Assembly: GCA_963971425.1 (NCBI GenBank)
Contig: OZ020514.1
Span: 19,255,406-19,319,405, forward strand
Reading direction: 5' to 3'
From: Bryoerythrophyllum caledonicum
Lineage: Eukaryota; Streptophyta; Bryopsida; Pottiales; Pottiaceae
Length of the DNA: 64,000 nt
Part shown: positions 22,125-32,369 of the stretch, piece after piece
Layout of the letters: each line of letters starts with the position of its first letter
How positions within the stretch are numbered: the stretch's first letter is position 1
Made by a program: the position numbers and the translations under genes
Notes under the pieces: generated by a model
What the model was told of the DNA's origin: nothing
Database searches by the model: none
Seen by the model: the letters and a program-made list of their open reading frames with translations, nothing else

Positions 22125-23293
22125 CAGTCAAACCTCGATAAATGTTATCTCGATAAGTGTTAAAACTCTATATGTGTTATAAAGATTTCCGCTCCCTTAA
22201 AATTCAGACTACTAAGTGTTATGTGTTAAGTGTTACGCAATGTCGCGCTCCCAACTTTGTTGATTTTACCTTGATAAGTGATAAGTTTCCAAAAAAAAGC
22301 TTTTCGTAAGAGCCATTGCTTGGAAGGAGATAATTTTGAGTTAAAATAATAGTTTTTAGTTGCAAAGTGACTCTAAATGTCCATTCTAGAAACAAACTGA
22401 TAGGTACATGTATTTTCAAGTTCAATAGTTAATAGATCATATATTTTTAAGTTCATAAAGTAAAAGACAAGTGTACTGTTAAGTTTATAAACTGAAAAAT
22501 AAAAGGCAACTAGGCAAGGCGACAAAGACTATAAGAAGGGGCTGAAGGCTATAGAATTATTATTTGTGTTGTGAACTCATTCATAGACTATATGTTGTTA
22601 GAGTTTTCATTTGTATTGCAAATTCATCAATAGAAGATATATTGTTAACGTAAATTTCCTACAGTTTGCAATGGCAAAAGGTCATGAGTTCACGTTAGAG
22701 CAAAAACAAAAGATTATTGAATATTGTGAGACTGTGTTAGCTAGTGGTGGAAAGATTACCAATAGAGCATTAATTGCGTGGGCCAATGCACACTTTCAAG
22801 TAAACGCGTCTGAGATGAATATTGGAAGAATAGTAAAGCAAAAAGAACAAGGTAGTGAACACGAAGATAATGATCTTGATGAAGCTAATCCTCACGATAT
22901 AGTAGAAGAAGTTGTAGGCTTTAAAGATGTAGGTAGTGCTCTTCAAACTTTAAAGAAGTTTTTGGAGCAAAGACCTAATGACACCATGTTATCTATGAGG
23001 AATGTTGAAGCAGTAGAAAAGGAAGTAGAATCTTGGCGTGTAGCAGAAACTCCCCAAAGTACTATTAATTCATTCTTTCAACGGACTTAGATGAATAATG
23101 AATCAATATTTTGTAATTTCATCCATTTTTTCTATAAATGTTATGTATTTATCTTTTTAATTCTTCGAAGTGTTATTTTTTATAAGTGTTACAAATCATC
23201 GGCATCACCCTCTATAAGTGTTATGAAAAACTAGTGCCTAAGTGTTAACTAAAAGTATGCTCCCAACCCCTAACACTTATCGAGGTTTGACTG
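22125..23293 (+). mobile_element. Complete pogo/Tigger-like element with TA target duplication
   Basis: The left end is CAGTCAAACCTCGATAAATG and the reverse complement of the right end is CAGTCAAACCTCGATAAGTG. Each end is flanked by TA (22123-22124 and 23294-23295), the classic Tc1/mariner/pogo signature. Subterminal TAAGTGTTA words occur repeatedly on both sides. At 1169 bp it is internally deleted. Surrounding DNA is unrelated AT-rich sequence. Confidence 0.93.
22671..23090 (+). CDS. Pogo-derived mini-ORF joining the DNA-binding N-terminus to the C-terminal tail
   Basis: Translation from ATG at 22671 (just after a CCTACAG acceptor-like site) gives 139 residues without interruption. MAKGHEFTLEQKQKIIEYCE and the LIAWANAHFQVNASEMNIGR block form the CENP-B/psq-type helix-turn-helix found at the start of pogo transposases. 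The end, DTMLSMRNVEAVEKEV then TPQSTINSFFQRT, is the characteristic C-terminal tail. The second helix-turn-helix and the DDE nuclease are missing, so the product could bind the element ends but not cut. The open frame across the deletion junction is unusual in a region of stop-ridden genes and may reflect youth or retention. Confidence 0.8.
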   Translation: MAKGHEFTLEQKQKIIEYCETVLASGGKITNRALIAWANAHFQVNASEMNIGRIVKQKEQGSEHEDNDLDEANPHDIVEEVVGFKDVGSALQTLKKFLEQRPNDTMLSMRNVEAVEKEVESWRVAETPQSTINSFFQRT

Positions 23294-23295
23294 TA

Positions 23296-25770
23296 ATGTA
23301 CTCACAGAATTTCATAGTTAACTTCGTCTCTTACATAGAAAAAAGTATAAGAAAAAAATTTAGGGGCAACAATGATCAAGTCCTCCTTCGCACCATCTAG
23401 ACATTGCCTCTTCGGCAAAGGGGAAAGAAGTTTCGATTCAACTTTCAACGTTATGATTTTACAAATGAAAAACATCCAATAATTGAAATTTGAATCAGTT
23501 CTTCTAAACCGGATTGCATATTGAATTCCATACTATGCCCCATCCGCACTAATTGGGACCCCAACAACAATAATTAGGGTCCCCAACAAGAGCTAAACAG
23601 GCCCCAACAACAGTCGCTCGGGCCCCCAACAATAGCTGTTGGGGTCTCAACAAGAGCTGCTAGGGTCTGCCCGACTAATTTGAGCCCCCAAACGTAGCAC
23701 TTTTTGGAGTGGATGGAGGCCCAAATCATTTCCAAAGTACACAAGAATTGGCTCACTTATTATTTGGCTATGTTTGAAGATAATCTTACGATTACTTTTT
23801 GAATATTTTTCTCCCATTGAGCTTTATATGGAATTTATTTTTGAGGAATTTTTTACTGTATTTCAGCGTTTCGACCCCCCAAGGACATTTAGAGGGTAAT
23901 GTTAAATTGTATTGGGATTGAAAATATGTTTGAAAAAGTGAAACTAGATTCGAAATCGGAGATGGAAAAGAGAACCCTTAGGTTTAGGGTTAAGGGTTTA
24001 GTATATGTGAAGGGGCTAGTTTTTAAGTTATATGTAAGTAATATGCTACATTACACCAATTATTTACCATGTGAATGCCACGTGGAAATTGTTGAAATAT
24101 TTGGATTGAAACATTGATAATTTTGTAATATACTTGCTTTAAAAAATGGGTTCATTTCAACAATTTCTTACCTCTATAAATTGGTGTATATGGAATTAAC
24201 ATCAAGCTTCACAGAACAATATAAAATTATGAACTTTTGGATTGGATCAGGGTTTAGGGAAAGAAAAGTCAAAGTCTACAATACCAGTCAACGATGGAAG
24301 AAAATGAACAATTTTTTTTACTTTACACACTATAATCTATCAATCCATGCGGTGGATTGCAACCATAAGAGCATGGTGTGTCCATATAGAAGTCTACTTT
24401 AGGATCTTACGGTTTAAATTCTAAAGATCACTTGGAAAATGTGATTGCTATGCCTCTTTTTCGATGTGACTGTTTTGGACTAATTTTTTAGCTATATTGG
24501 CCATATTCCTTTAGAGTTTCAAACAAGGTAAAATATTTAGACCTTGCATATTACTTAAATATGATTCGAAGTGTTGTCAAAGTCACAGTGTCTCATGAAT
24601 ATGGATCAACATAGGGAAGAGAATAAGTTGTTGTTTGGATTGTAAACCCCATGATTTAACTATCCATGCGGTCGATAGGAACCAAATATATGAACTGCCC
24701 ATACTGTATTAGTTGCAAACTATCGCACGAATCAATAGATTATAGTGTCTATGTAATGTTTGAAGTACAGACGTTCCAAATCTTTTACCATTGTCTTAAA
24801 AGTTAGGCATCATGTTCATATCCAATACACCAATTTCTAGAGGTAAAAGAGGGGTGTAGCATCTTCGAGAAAATTCAACAACAAGTGGAGGTTCAAGAAT
24901 GGCTAATTCACGTTACAATCACTTGTGAACTAAATATCTTTTAGAATGCTTATCCATATTCCAATTGGTCAATTAAAGGGTGTACATCACATCTTTTAGG
25001 AGAACTAAAGAAGAAGTGAAAAAAAAATAAAAAATTGTAAGTTTTATTGAGGAAAAGAAGAAGTTTTGTTGCACATTGCACAAAAAATAGTGAAATTATT
25101 TTACTTCAAATAAAATGCGACTTTACAACGAAGACCATCATTTTTTTGGTAAACCTTTAAAGAAAAAGATATTTCAGATGAGTATGAAAATCCTCAATGA
25201 GTGAATGTCAATAGACAATTCTGTAAAAGGATTTTAGATGCCCGTGCTCCCCTTTTTTGACTATGGGTGGTACTAAATTTGAAACCACAAATCTACAAAA
25301 AAATTTAATTAATACATTCAAATAGCTCTTCCCAGGGACAAAGTAACATAAATTTTTTGAAAGTTGTTTCTTCACATTCGCAATATAGAGACCTGCCCAA
25401 AATTAAAAACTCGCCGCAAAGGAGATTTAGTCGTGTAGAGGCCAAAAATCCTCCCATACAAAGTTATGCCTATACCGTGGGCAATGTATCGTTGGCCCTT
25501 GGAACATTGTGCCCGTGGGCCATTCCAATTTCCTCCTGGTGAGTCAAACATAAAAAAAGGAAACGAGCATCTCTTACATGTTATGTAAAATATTTTAAGT
25601 GGAACCATTATGAAGAAACTATATAAATCTGTGCTTAAACGCGCACAATGGAATATCCTCGTGAATGCGCACAAAATCTTCCCAACATTCTTCCGACCAT
25701 TAATCCACGTGACTGGATCTCCAGATCTGGATTGCACGTGCAAAGTCAACCGTCCCAGAAAAGGAAGTGG
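23296..25770. other. Unannotated AT-rich stretch
   Basis: No convincing gene is present. At about 23560-23700 a short tandem pattern of CCCCAACAA and AGCTGTTGGGG words occurs. At 23985-24000 one TTTAGGGTTAAGGGTTTAG patch resembles telomeric repeat. The rest is unresolved. Confidence 0.4.
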
Positions 25771-25970
25771 NNNNNNNNNNNNNNNNNNNNNNNNNNNNNN
25801 NNNNNNNNNNNNNNNNNNNNNNNNNNNNNNNNNNNNNNNNNNNNNNNNNNNNNNNNNNNNNNNNNNNNNNNNNNNNNNNNNNNNNNNNNNNNNNNNNNNN
25901 NNNNNNNNNNNNNNNNNNNNNNNNNNNNNNNNNNNNNNNNNNNNNNNNNNNNNNNNNNNNNNNNNNNNNN
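25771..25970. other. Assembly gap (200 N)
   Basis: The run is exactly 200 N, so it is probably a conventional gap length rather than a measured one. Open frames spanning it have no meaning. Confidence 0.99.
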
Positions 25971-26299
25971 CCAAAAAAATACATGTTAATAAAGTTCAAA
26001 AAAATCCAAGTCCCACCACGATTCAGATTCAGCTAGATTTGGAGCTGGATCGACGACAACTGTAATCATAAATCGACGACAACTGTAATCATAAATCTGG
26101 AGAAGGAATCCAAGAAGTTTTATTTTTATCTTTGTTTTTATATAAATAAAAATGAAAGGGGAGAGGACAATCCAACAAAACAAAACAAAAACAAAACAAA
26201 AAATCATCAATAGAGGGAGGGGAAGAGAGGGACAATCAAAAAATTAGAAATCAAAAAATTAAAAATCTAGATTAAATCTACAATGGGGTAAGGGACAAC

Positions 26300-28008
26300 T
26301 CAACTAAAAAAGAAGGTTTGGAGGGGGGGAGGGGGACAATCAAGAATATTTTTTCCAACTATGATAAAAGGGGAGGGAGGGAGGGAGGGAAGGAGCAATT
26401 TTTTCCAACTATGATAAAAGGGGAGGGAGGGAGGGAGGGAGGGAAGGAGCAAGGGACTACTCATAAAAGCAAAGAAGGAATCAAGAAAAGAGTTCGTTTC
26501 ATATTTATTAAAAGTACACTTTTATTGAAATCAGGGATAATCCAAAAAAAACAAATAAAAAGTGAGAGGGAGAGGGAGATGGAGAGGGGAGTAAAATTAA
26601 AAAATTAAAAAAAATAAAGTGAGGAGGGAGAATAAGGAAGAGAGGGAGGGTAAGTGATTTATTTTTAGAGTATATTATTATTTTTAGACTACACTATTAT
26701 TAAAATCAGGGGCAATCTAAATTTAAGTAAATCAAAAATTAATATGAGATAGAGAGGGAGAAGGAGGGGAGAGTAAAATAAAAATAAAATAAAAACAAGT
26801 GAGGGAGAGAAAGGGAGAGTAAGGGAGAGGGAGAGTAAGAGTAAGAGTAATGAAGAGAGGGAGAGTAAGAGAGGGAGAGTGAGGGATTTATTTTAGAGTA
26901 GTTATATAATTTTAGAATGTTAATTATTGAGATCAGGGGCAATCTAAAATTTTTAAAATCAAAATTTAAAAAGGATGGAGAGGGAGAGTAAGGGAGAGGA
27001 GAGTAAGAGATTTATTTTTATAGTTAATTAATTTTAGAGTATGTAATTATTGAAATCAGGGGCAATCTAATTTTTTTTTTAAACAAAGTTAGAAAAGAGA
27101 TGGAGATGGAGAAGGAGGGAGAGTAAAATAAAAATAAAATAAAGACAAGTGAGAGGGAGGGTGAGGGATTTATTTTTTGAGTAGTTCGTATTTTTAGAAT
27201 GTGTAATTATTGAGATCAGGGGCAATCTATAAAAAATTAAAATTAAAAATAAAGAGATGAAGAGGGAGAGTAAGGAAGAGAGGGAGAGTAAGGAAGAGAG
27301 GGAGAGTAAGGGAGAGGGGAGAGTAAGGGAGAGAGGGAGAGTAAGGAAGAGAGGGAGAGTAAGGAAGAGAGGGAGAGTAAGTGAGGGAGAGTGAGGGATT
27401 TGTTTTTAGAGTAGTTAAATATTTTTAGAATGTGTAATTATTGAAATCAGGGAGCAATCTAAAAAAAATAAAAACAAAAACTAATAAAGAGATGAAGAGG
27501 GAGAGTAAGGGAGAGGGAGAGGGAGAGTAAGGGAGAGGGAGAGGGAGAGTAAGGGAGAGGGAGAGTAAGGGAGAGGGAGAGTAAGGAAGAGGGAGAGTAA
27601 GGAGAGGGAGGAGAGTGAGGGATTTATTTTAGAGTAGTTAAATATTTTTAGAATGTGTAATTATTGAAATCAGGGACAATCTAAAAAAAATAAAAATAAA
27701 AACTAATAAAGAGATGAAGAGGGAGAGTAAGGGAGAGGGGAGAGGGAGAGTAAGGGAGAGGGAGAGTAAGGAGAGGGAGAGTAAGGAAGAGGGAGAGTAA
27801 GGGAGAGAGGGAGAGTAAGAGAGGGAGAGTGAGGGATTTATTTTAGAGTAGTTAAATATTTTTAGAATGTGTAATTATTGAAATCAGGGACAATCTAAAA
27901 AAAAATAAAAATAAAAACTAATAAAGAGATGAAGAGGAGAGTAAGGGAGAGGGAGAGTAAGGGAGAGGGAGAGGGAGAGTAAGGAAGAGGGAGAGTAAGG
28001 GAGAGAGT
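26300..28008. repeat. Purine-rich GGGAGAGTAA satellite with conserved AT-rich unit
   Basis: About eight units of roughly 150-230 bases combine a variable (GGGAGAGTAA)n-type block with a constant block. The constant block contains GTGAGGGATTTATTTT, GTGTAATTATTGAAATCAGG and ACTAATAAAGAGATGAAGAG. The top strand is nearly pyrimidine-free over long runs. Block lengths vary between units, as expected of unequal exchange. Confidence 0.9.
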
Positions 28009-28035
28009 TTGGGGGGAGGGAGCCTAAGTGGGACC

Positions 28036-28315
28036 AAAGAGGGGAGGCCGACCGATCAAGGTCCGCCGCGGACGGCCTCGGCCGTCCGATCCAACAGCCG
28101 CGGGACGGGCTCTGCGGACGGCCACGGTTGTCCGATCGGTCAGCCGCGATCCATCGGACGGTCGCGACCCATCGGACGGCCGCCGACTGTCCGTGGCGGC
28201 ATCGTGGCCGTCCGATCGGGCGATACGCCCGAGGCTGTCCGCCATCGGACGTTTCGCCGACCGTCTGCCGAGGCCGTCGGCCACTTGCGGTCGGCATAAA
28301 AGGCGGACGGCCGAC
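28036..28315. repeat. GC-rich CGGACGGC/GGCCGTCCG array upstream of family C copy 2
   Basis: Many copies of CGGACGGCC, GGCCGTCCGATCGG and CATCGGACGG lie in both orientations, ending in GCATAAAAGGCGGACGGCC. Open frames on both strands are artefacts of the repeat. The position and motif match the arrays at 21597 and 48295. Confidence 0.85.
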
Positions 28316-28674
28316 CTTTCTCCCACACTCTAGTGGGCGAGCTGGTCGCTTTGGCATATTCTGCCAAATCGCTTGCGCCCCCTCGAGTGGCTCATTATTT
28401 CTTAGTTCATTTAACCCCTACATGACCAGAGTCTCCTTCGGGGGGATTCCTTGATTTTTTGGCAGGTTCCTAAAATTCAAAAACAAATCAATTTTCTCAT
28501 AAATTTTTATTCTAGATTGCGTTTGATAAGAGCTTCGTGGACATATTTTATTTTTATTTTTTTAATTTGTGGTTTGAAAGTTAGTATCACTTATAGTTTT
28601 TGAGGGAAATTGTCAAGGAACTTTAGGGGTTAATTCCCATTCATTCATTTAATTGTTTGTTCTAGTTAGGAAAG
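28316..28674. promoter_or_regulatory. Presumed 5' leader of family C copy 2
   Basis: This separates the GC array from the start codon. A GCATAAAAGG word at about 28296 could serve as a TATA-like element. No coding sequence is evident. The regulatory role is inferred only from position. Confidence 0.25.
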
Positions 28675-29907
28675 ATGCCAAGGTCCAACCGGCCCGTTGC
28701 TCCAAAGGGGAAAGCCCCCGAGATGGATTGGGACGCAACGGACAATCCAGATGTTGTTGCGGAGTACGGATGGCAGGATGAAGAAGAGAGGCTGTGGACT
28801 TGCACCATGTGCAAGAGGTACGTGAAGATGAAGCACCTCATGAAGTTGTGGCCCAGGGCACAAGCGAGGATATCGAGGCCGCGGCGCGAAGGTCTAGCGA
28901 GCAATTGTCTGAGCGACCATTTCCGCCATCAATATCATGAGGTCACTACTGCGGTGGGTGTGCGCAACTCGAGGCCGGAGATCATGTTGTATTCGAACAT
29001 GGCGATGGTTTGGGCGGAAATCGTTCTACACAAGGATGTGGACGAGCGCACCGTGGCGGGCCGCAATGTCAGCCTGATGGATCGAACTGCCCATTTTATA
29101 CCAACCACCTGGAATCAACCGAGTGATTGTTGGCCACGTTGGTCAAACCGAAGATCCAGGGACGATTCCGATGCCCACCAACAACAGCAGACACCTCCAG
29201 AAGAGTACGGGGGACATAACTACAACGACTACAAACGTGGCAATGATATGGGTTCCGCGCCTGTAACATTTGGTGGGGGGAGTGGCAGCCATTACTATGA
29301 AGGCGGCCAATGTGGTACAGGGTCCAACACCCCTCAGAGCTATACGCCAACGCATCCAAGGGATACGTACGAGTCTGGTCGAAATTCCCCCGGAAAAGAG
29401 GAAGAACATAACACCCCACATTCTGCACCCGTCTATTACGACGGATATGGCTGTTCTTACCATGGATATGGCCGTTCTTTGGATGGCGGCCAATGTGGTA
29501 TAGGGACCAACACCCCTCAGAGCTATACGTGAACGCATCCAAGGGATACGTACGAGTCTGGTCGTAATTCCCCCGGAAAAGAGGAAGAACACGACACTCC
29601 AAATCCAGGACCCGTCTATTACGACGGAGATGGCCGAGCTTACGATGGATATGGCCGGAGCCTAGATGGGAGAGACAATACACCTCCATCAACGTTTCCA
29701 CCTCGTCAGAACGAAGATGCCGAGTTTGAAAGACAAATGCATGAAGCCACAATACAAAGCCAGAACTAGTACATCCATGGGCTCGAAGATGAATCTCGCT
29801 ACATGAACAGGCAATACAATAACTTCTATGATGTTTATTCAAGCGGGCCGTACTCAAGTGGCGCTGGGCCAAGTCAAAGACGTGATACTGACTCAGATTC
29901 CGATTAA
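28675..29907 (+). pseudogene. Family C unknown protein, copy 2, with 61-residue repeats
   Basis: From ATG at 28675 one frame runs to TAA at 29905-29907 (410 codons) with a TGA at 29530-29532 and a TAG at 29767-29769. The N-terminal part has RLWTCTMCKRYVKMKHLMKL, with a CxxC, and YSNMAMVWAEIVLHKDVD, both shared with copy 1. The C-terminal half is Gly/Tyr/Gln/Asn-rich and disordered, with two 61-residue repeats (GGQCGTGSNTPQSYT...GYGRSLD) starting near 29302 and 29485. It ends in an acidic SDSD. The family is unrecognised. The upstream GC array and shared core make it a paralogue of the hAT-associated gene at 20603-21385, although no hAT coding sequence is seen beside this copy. Confidence 0.7.
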
Positions 29908-30849
29908 TCATACATGGTCTTTGTGTAATGTAATCCATGTGGATAATGGATTCATGCGAGAACAATGTTGACTATTTTGTAAATTTAGAAGGTCATTCTT
30001 TAAGATCTTCAAATTGATGTTTATTAAATATTTCTACGTTGCAGCCATGTCAATGTGGATGATGAGTGTACAATGCATGCTACGTGTTTCCAAATGAATT
30101 TTATTGATAATTTTTTAGTATAAGTGGATGTGTGGAATGAAATTTTTTTATACATTCCAACTTTTCACTCACCTCATAAACGTTAAAGAGTATTTTATAT
30201 CATTACATGTTAAACAAATTCCTTTTTACAACATGTACCCCTCAAGTTCCTTGAGTTTTTCTCACCCAGAAGTTAAAACAAGAAAAGAAACGCCGGTCCG
30301 CAAAGGGGCCGGCGTGAATAAAGAATCTGTTTGTTCCATCACTAAGACCATGCCCACCAGACACCGTGTCTGGGAGGGCTTGGTTTCTTTTCAATTTTGC
30401 GTTGGTGTAGTAGAATGCACATGGCCTGCTGAATCGCAACGGTGTTAATAATATTGAAAGTGTGTGAAATTGTTTCGATGGAGATTTTAAAGGTATCTCA
30501 AAAGGATATTTATAGATGGGATGAAGGTGGTGGCACGAGCATCGGCAGTGATTACAATAAGCGGGTCCATTTTCCATCCGAGGGCAACGATGTCATCAAT
30601 AAGGGGTTGCTCGGTTGGTATTCATTAATTTTTGTTTTCAATTGTTTCTGGGGAGAATCTATCATTACAATTTGTGAATTCGATGAATTGAATGGTATAC
30701 TCTTGGTTAATGTGGTCGGGTGCAGGGTCATTGTATGGAAGGCCCCAAATGCAAAGAATGCCGGCTTTGAGTCTAGTGTTACATAGGACTCGGGAGTAGC
30801 CAAGGGGGGACCGTATTTCCTTGTGGGTTGTAACTTGTTATTAAAGATG
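29908..30849. other. No gene recognised
   Basis: Short open frames occur on both strands, none with recognisable motifs. The sequence at 30240-30450 is locally more GC-balanced but carries no family signature. Confidence 0.35.
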
Positions 30850-31715
30850 CCGGCATTTTTGAGGATGAATCATCATGATTTTTTGTGGGAGGTAAATAGT
30901 TTTCGAATTTCCCATACTGTTTTGTTATGTCTTGTGACAATTAAGGAGTGTATGTGATGGTTTTGGCATTTTCAGTAGAACATGGAGTGATTTGTCGGGG
31001 TCTGAAAAAGTGCATATCGGGCATGTTACATATGGGAATTTTTCTATTCCAAATAAGAGTTGTTTTTGGATGTTTCCCAAATATCAACTATTACGGAATT
31101 TGATGACGCATGTTATTTGTGAGTTCGGGATGATGGGATTTTTTGAAGAATTCGTAGGGAGTTCATAGTCTATTTTGTTGTTGCCAACCCATTATTCTAT
31201 ATTAGGAAAGTTTTATTTGATTGTGTCAAGGTTGTTATAGAGGTCTTGTTTCTTGAGATATTTGTTCAGGAATAAAACCGGAACTTAACGGGGGTATCCT
31301 CTTTAGGAGGCCAATATTCTTTTTGGAAGTAGTATGGGGTAGCATGTGGATGTTCGTACAAGTCTTTGGCATTTTCATGCGTTTTTTTGCGGACCTCTTT
31401 TCCAAAATTATTTGCTTGTTCGTTTCCATCGATATTTGCTTGAGCAAAACTTTGTGAAGGATTGTTATATGTGTTCAATTTTGTAACATGTGGATCAACG
31501 ACATTAAAACAGTTTGGTCAAGATGGCTATTGTAGAGGATAGGGTTTGTTATTTTTTAATTTAGTATATACAGTGCATTGATACAGTCAGTGAATATGTG
31601 TGCGGGTTTGTTGTTGTATTGTGTTGTGATGATTTGTCATGTTTTGTGTATGGCCATAAGTTCTGCTCTAAGGATATTTTAGTGTGTGGAAATTACTCTA
31701 TAGAGTACACGAAAT
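30850..31715 (-). mobile_element. Decayed LINE 3' end with RNase H-like domain
   Basis: Read on the minus strand from about 31715, the order is AELMAIHKT, then IFTDCINALYIL (the D[S/C] RNase H strand), then MLQN. After a shift, IDGNEQANNFGKEVRKK follows, which fits the H-x-G-I-x-G-N-E-x-A-D motif of LINE RNase H domains with His and Asp lost. Beyond it the frame is littered with stops, as expected for the downstream zinc-knuckle region. The upstream reverse transcriptase is not found, consistent with 5' truncation. It has no visible relation to the neighbouring elements. Confidence 0.55.
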
Positions 31716-32369
31716 GGTATACCTAATACATTATACAATATCAATGAATACAACAAAATCTTCCTGTAAGCTTTTTTTGCTATTCATATTTGAATGCCTC
31801 TACAATTTAATGTATGCATGTTTGTATTAATGATTGCATATACTTCATTGCTTTAAATTGTTATGGTTCTAGATGTTTGAGTAAATATGTCGTAGCAATC
31901 TACCTACAGAGTTAGGCATTGAACATCCTTAAAATGCTTTATAAACACTCACAAGAATGTGGTTTTTGGAAAACCTTCTACACAATTTATTTTTTCTACT
32001 AAATCAAAACCCTACTCAGAGAGCCAATATCCACTATTAATATAACGTGGCCAAATTACAATTTCATCCACTGCGGATGAAAATAGTAAGAGGATGGAAA
32101 AGCAGTCCGTGGTTGAAAAAACAGTCTCTGGACGAAAAACAATCTCCAAAAGAAAAATCGTCTGCTAATGACTAATGCTAAGTGTTAAGAATTATCACGA
32201 ACACTATTAAGAAACACTTAATGTTTATAACCCGCTCCTTCTCTAGTCTTCCAATTGTTTAAAAGTAATTTTGAAATGAATGTTTTTCTTAATATTAAAT
32301 AATATAGAAAATTCATTAAAGTGGTTGTTATAATGCGTTGCAAAACAAGCGCGAACCATTACTAAATTT
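31716..32369. other. No gene seen
   Basis: AT-rich sequence lies between the LINE relic and element E2. A loose repeat of CAGTCYRTGG/GAAAAACAGTCTCTGG words occurs near 32100-32160. Confidence 0.4.

Noticed and set aside
25372..26065. Frames spanning the N run
   Set aside because: They are artefacts of undefined bases.
28009..28454. Several overlapping Arg/Pro-rich frames on both strands
   Set aside because: The GC-rich inverted-motif array lacks stops in every frame; none resembles a protein.
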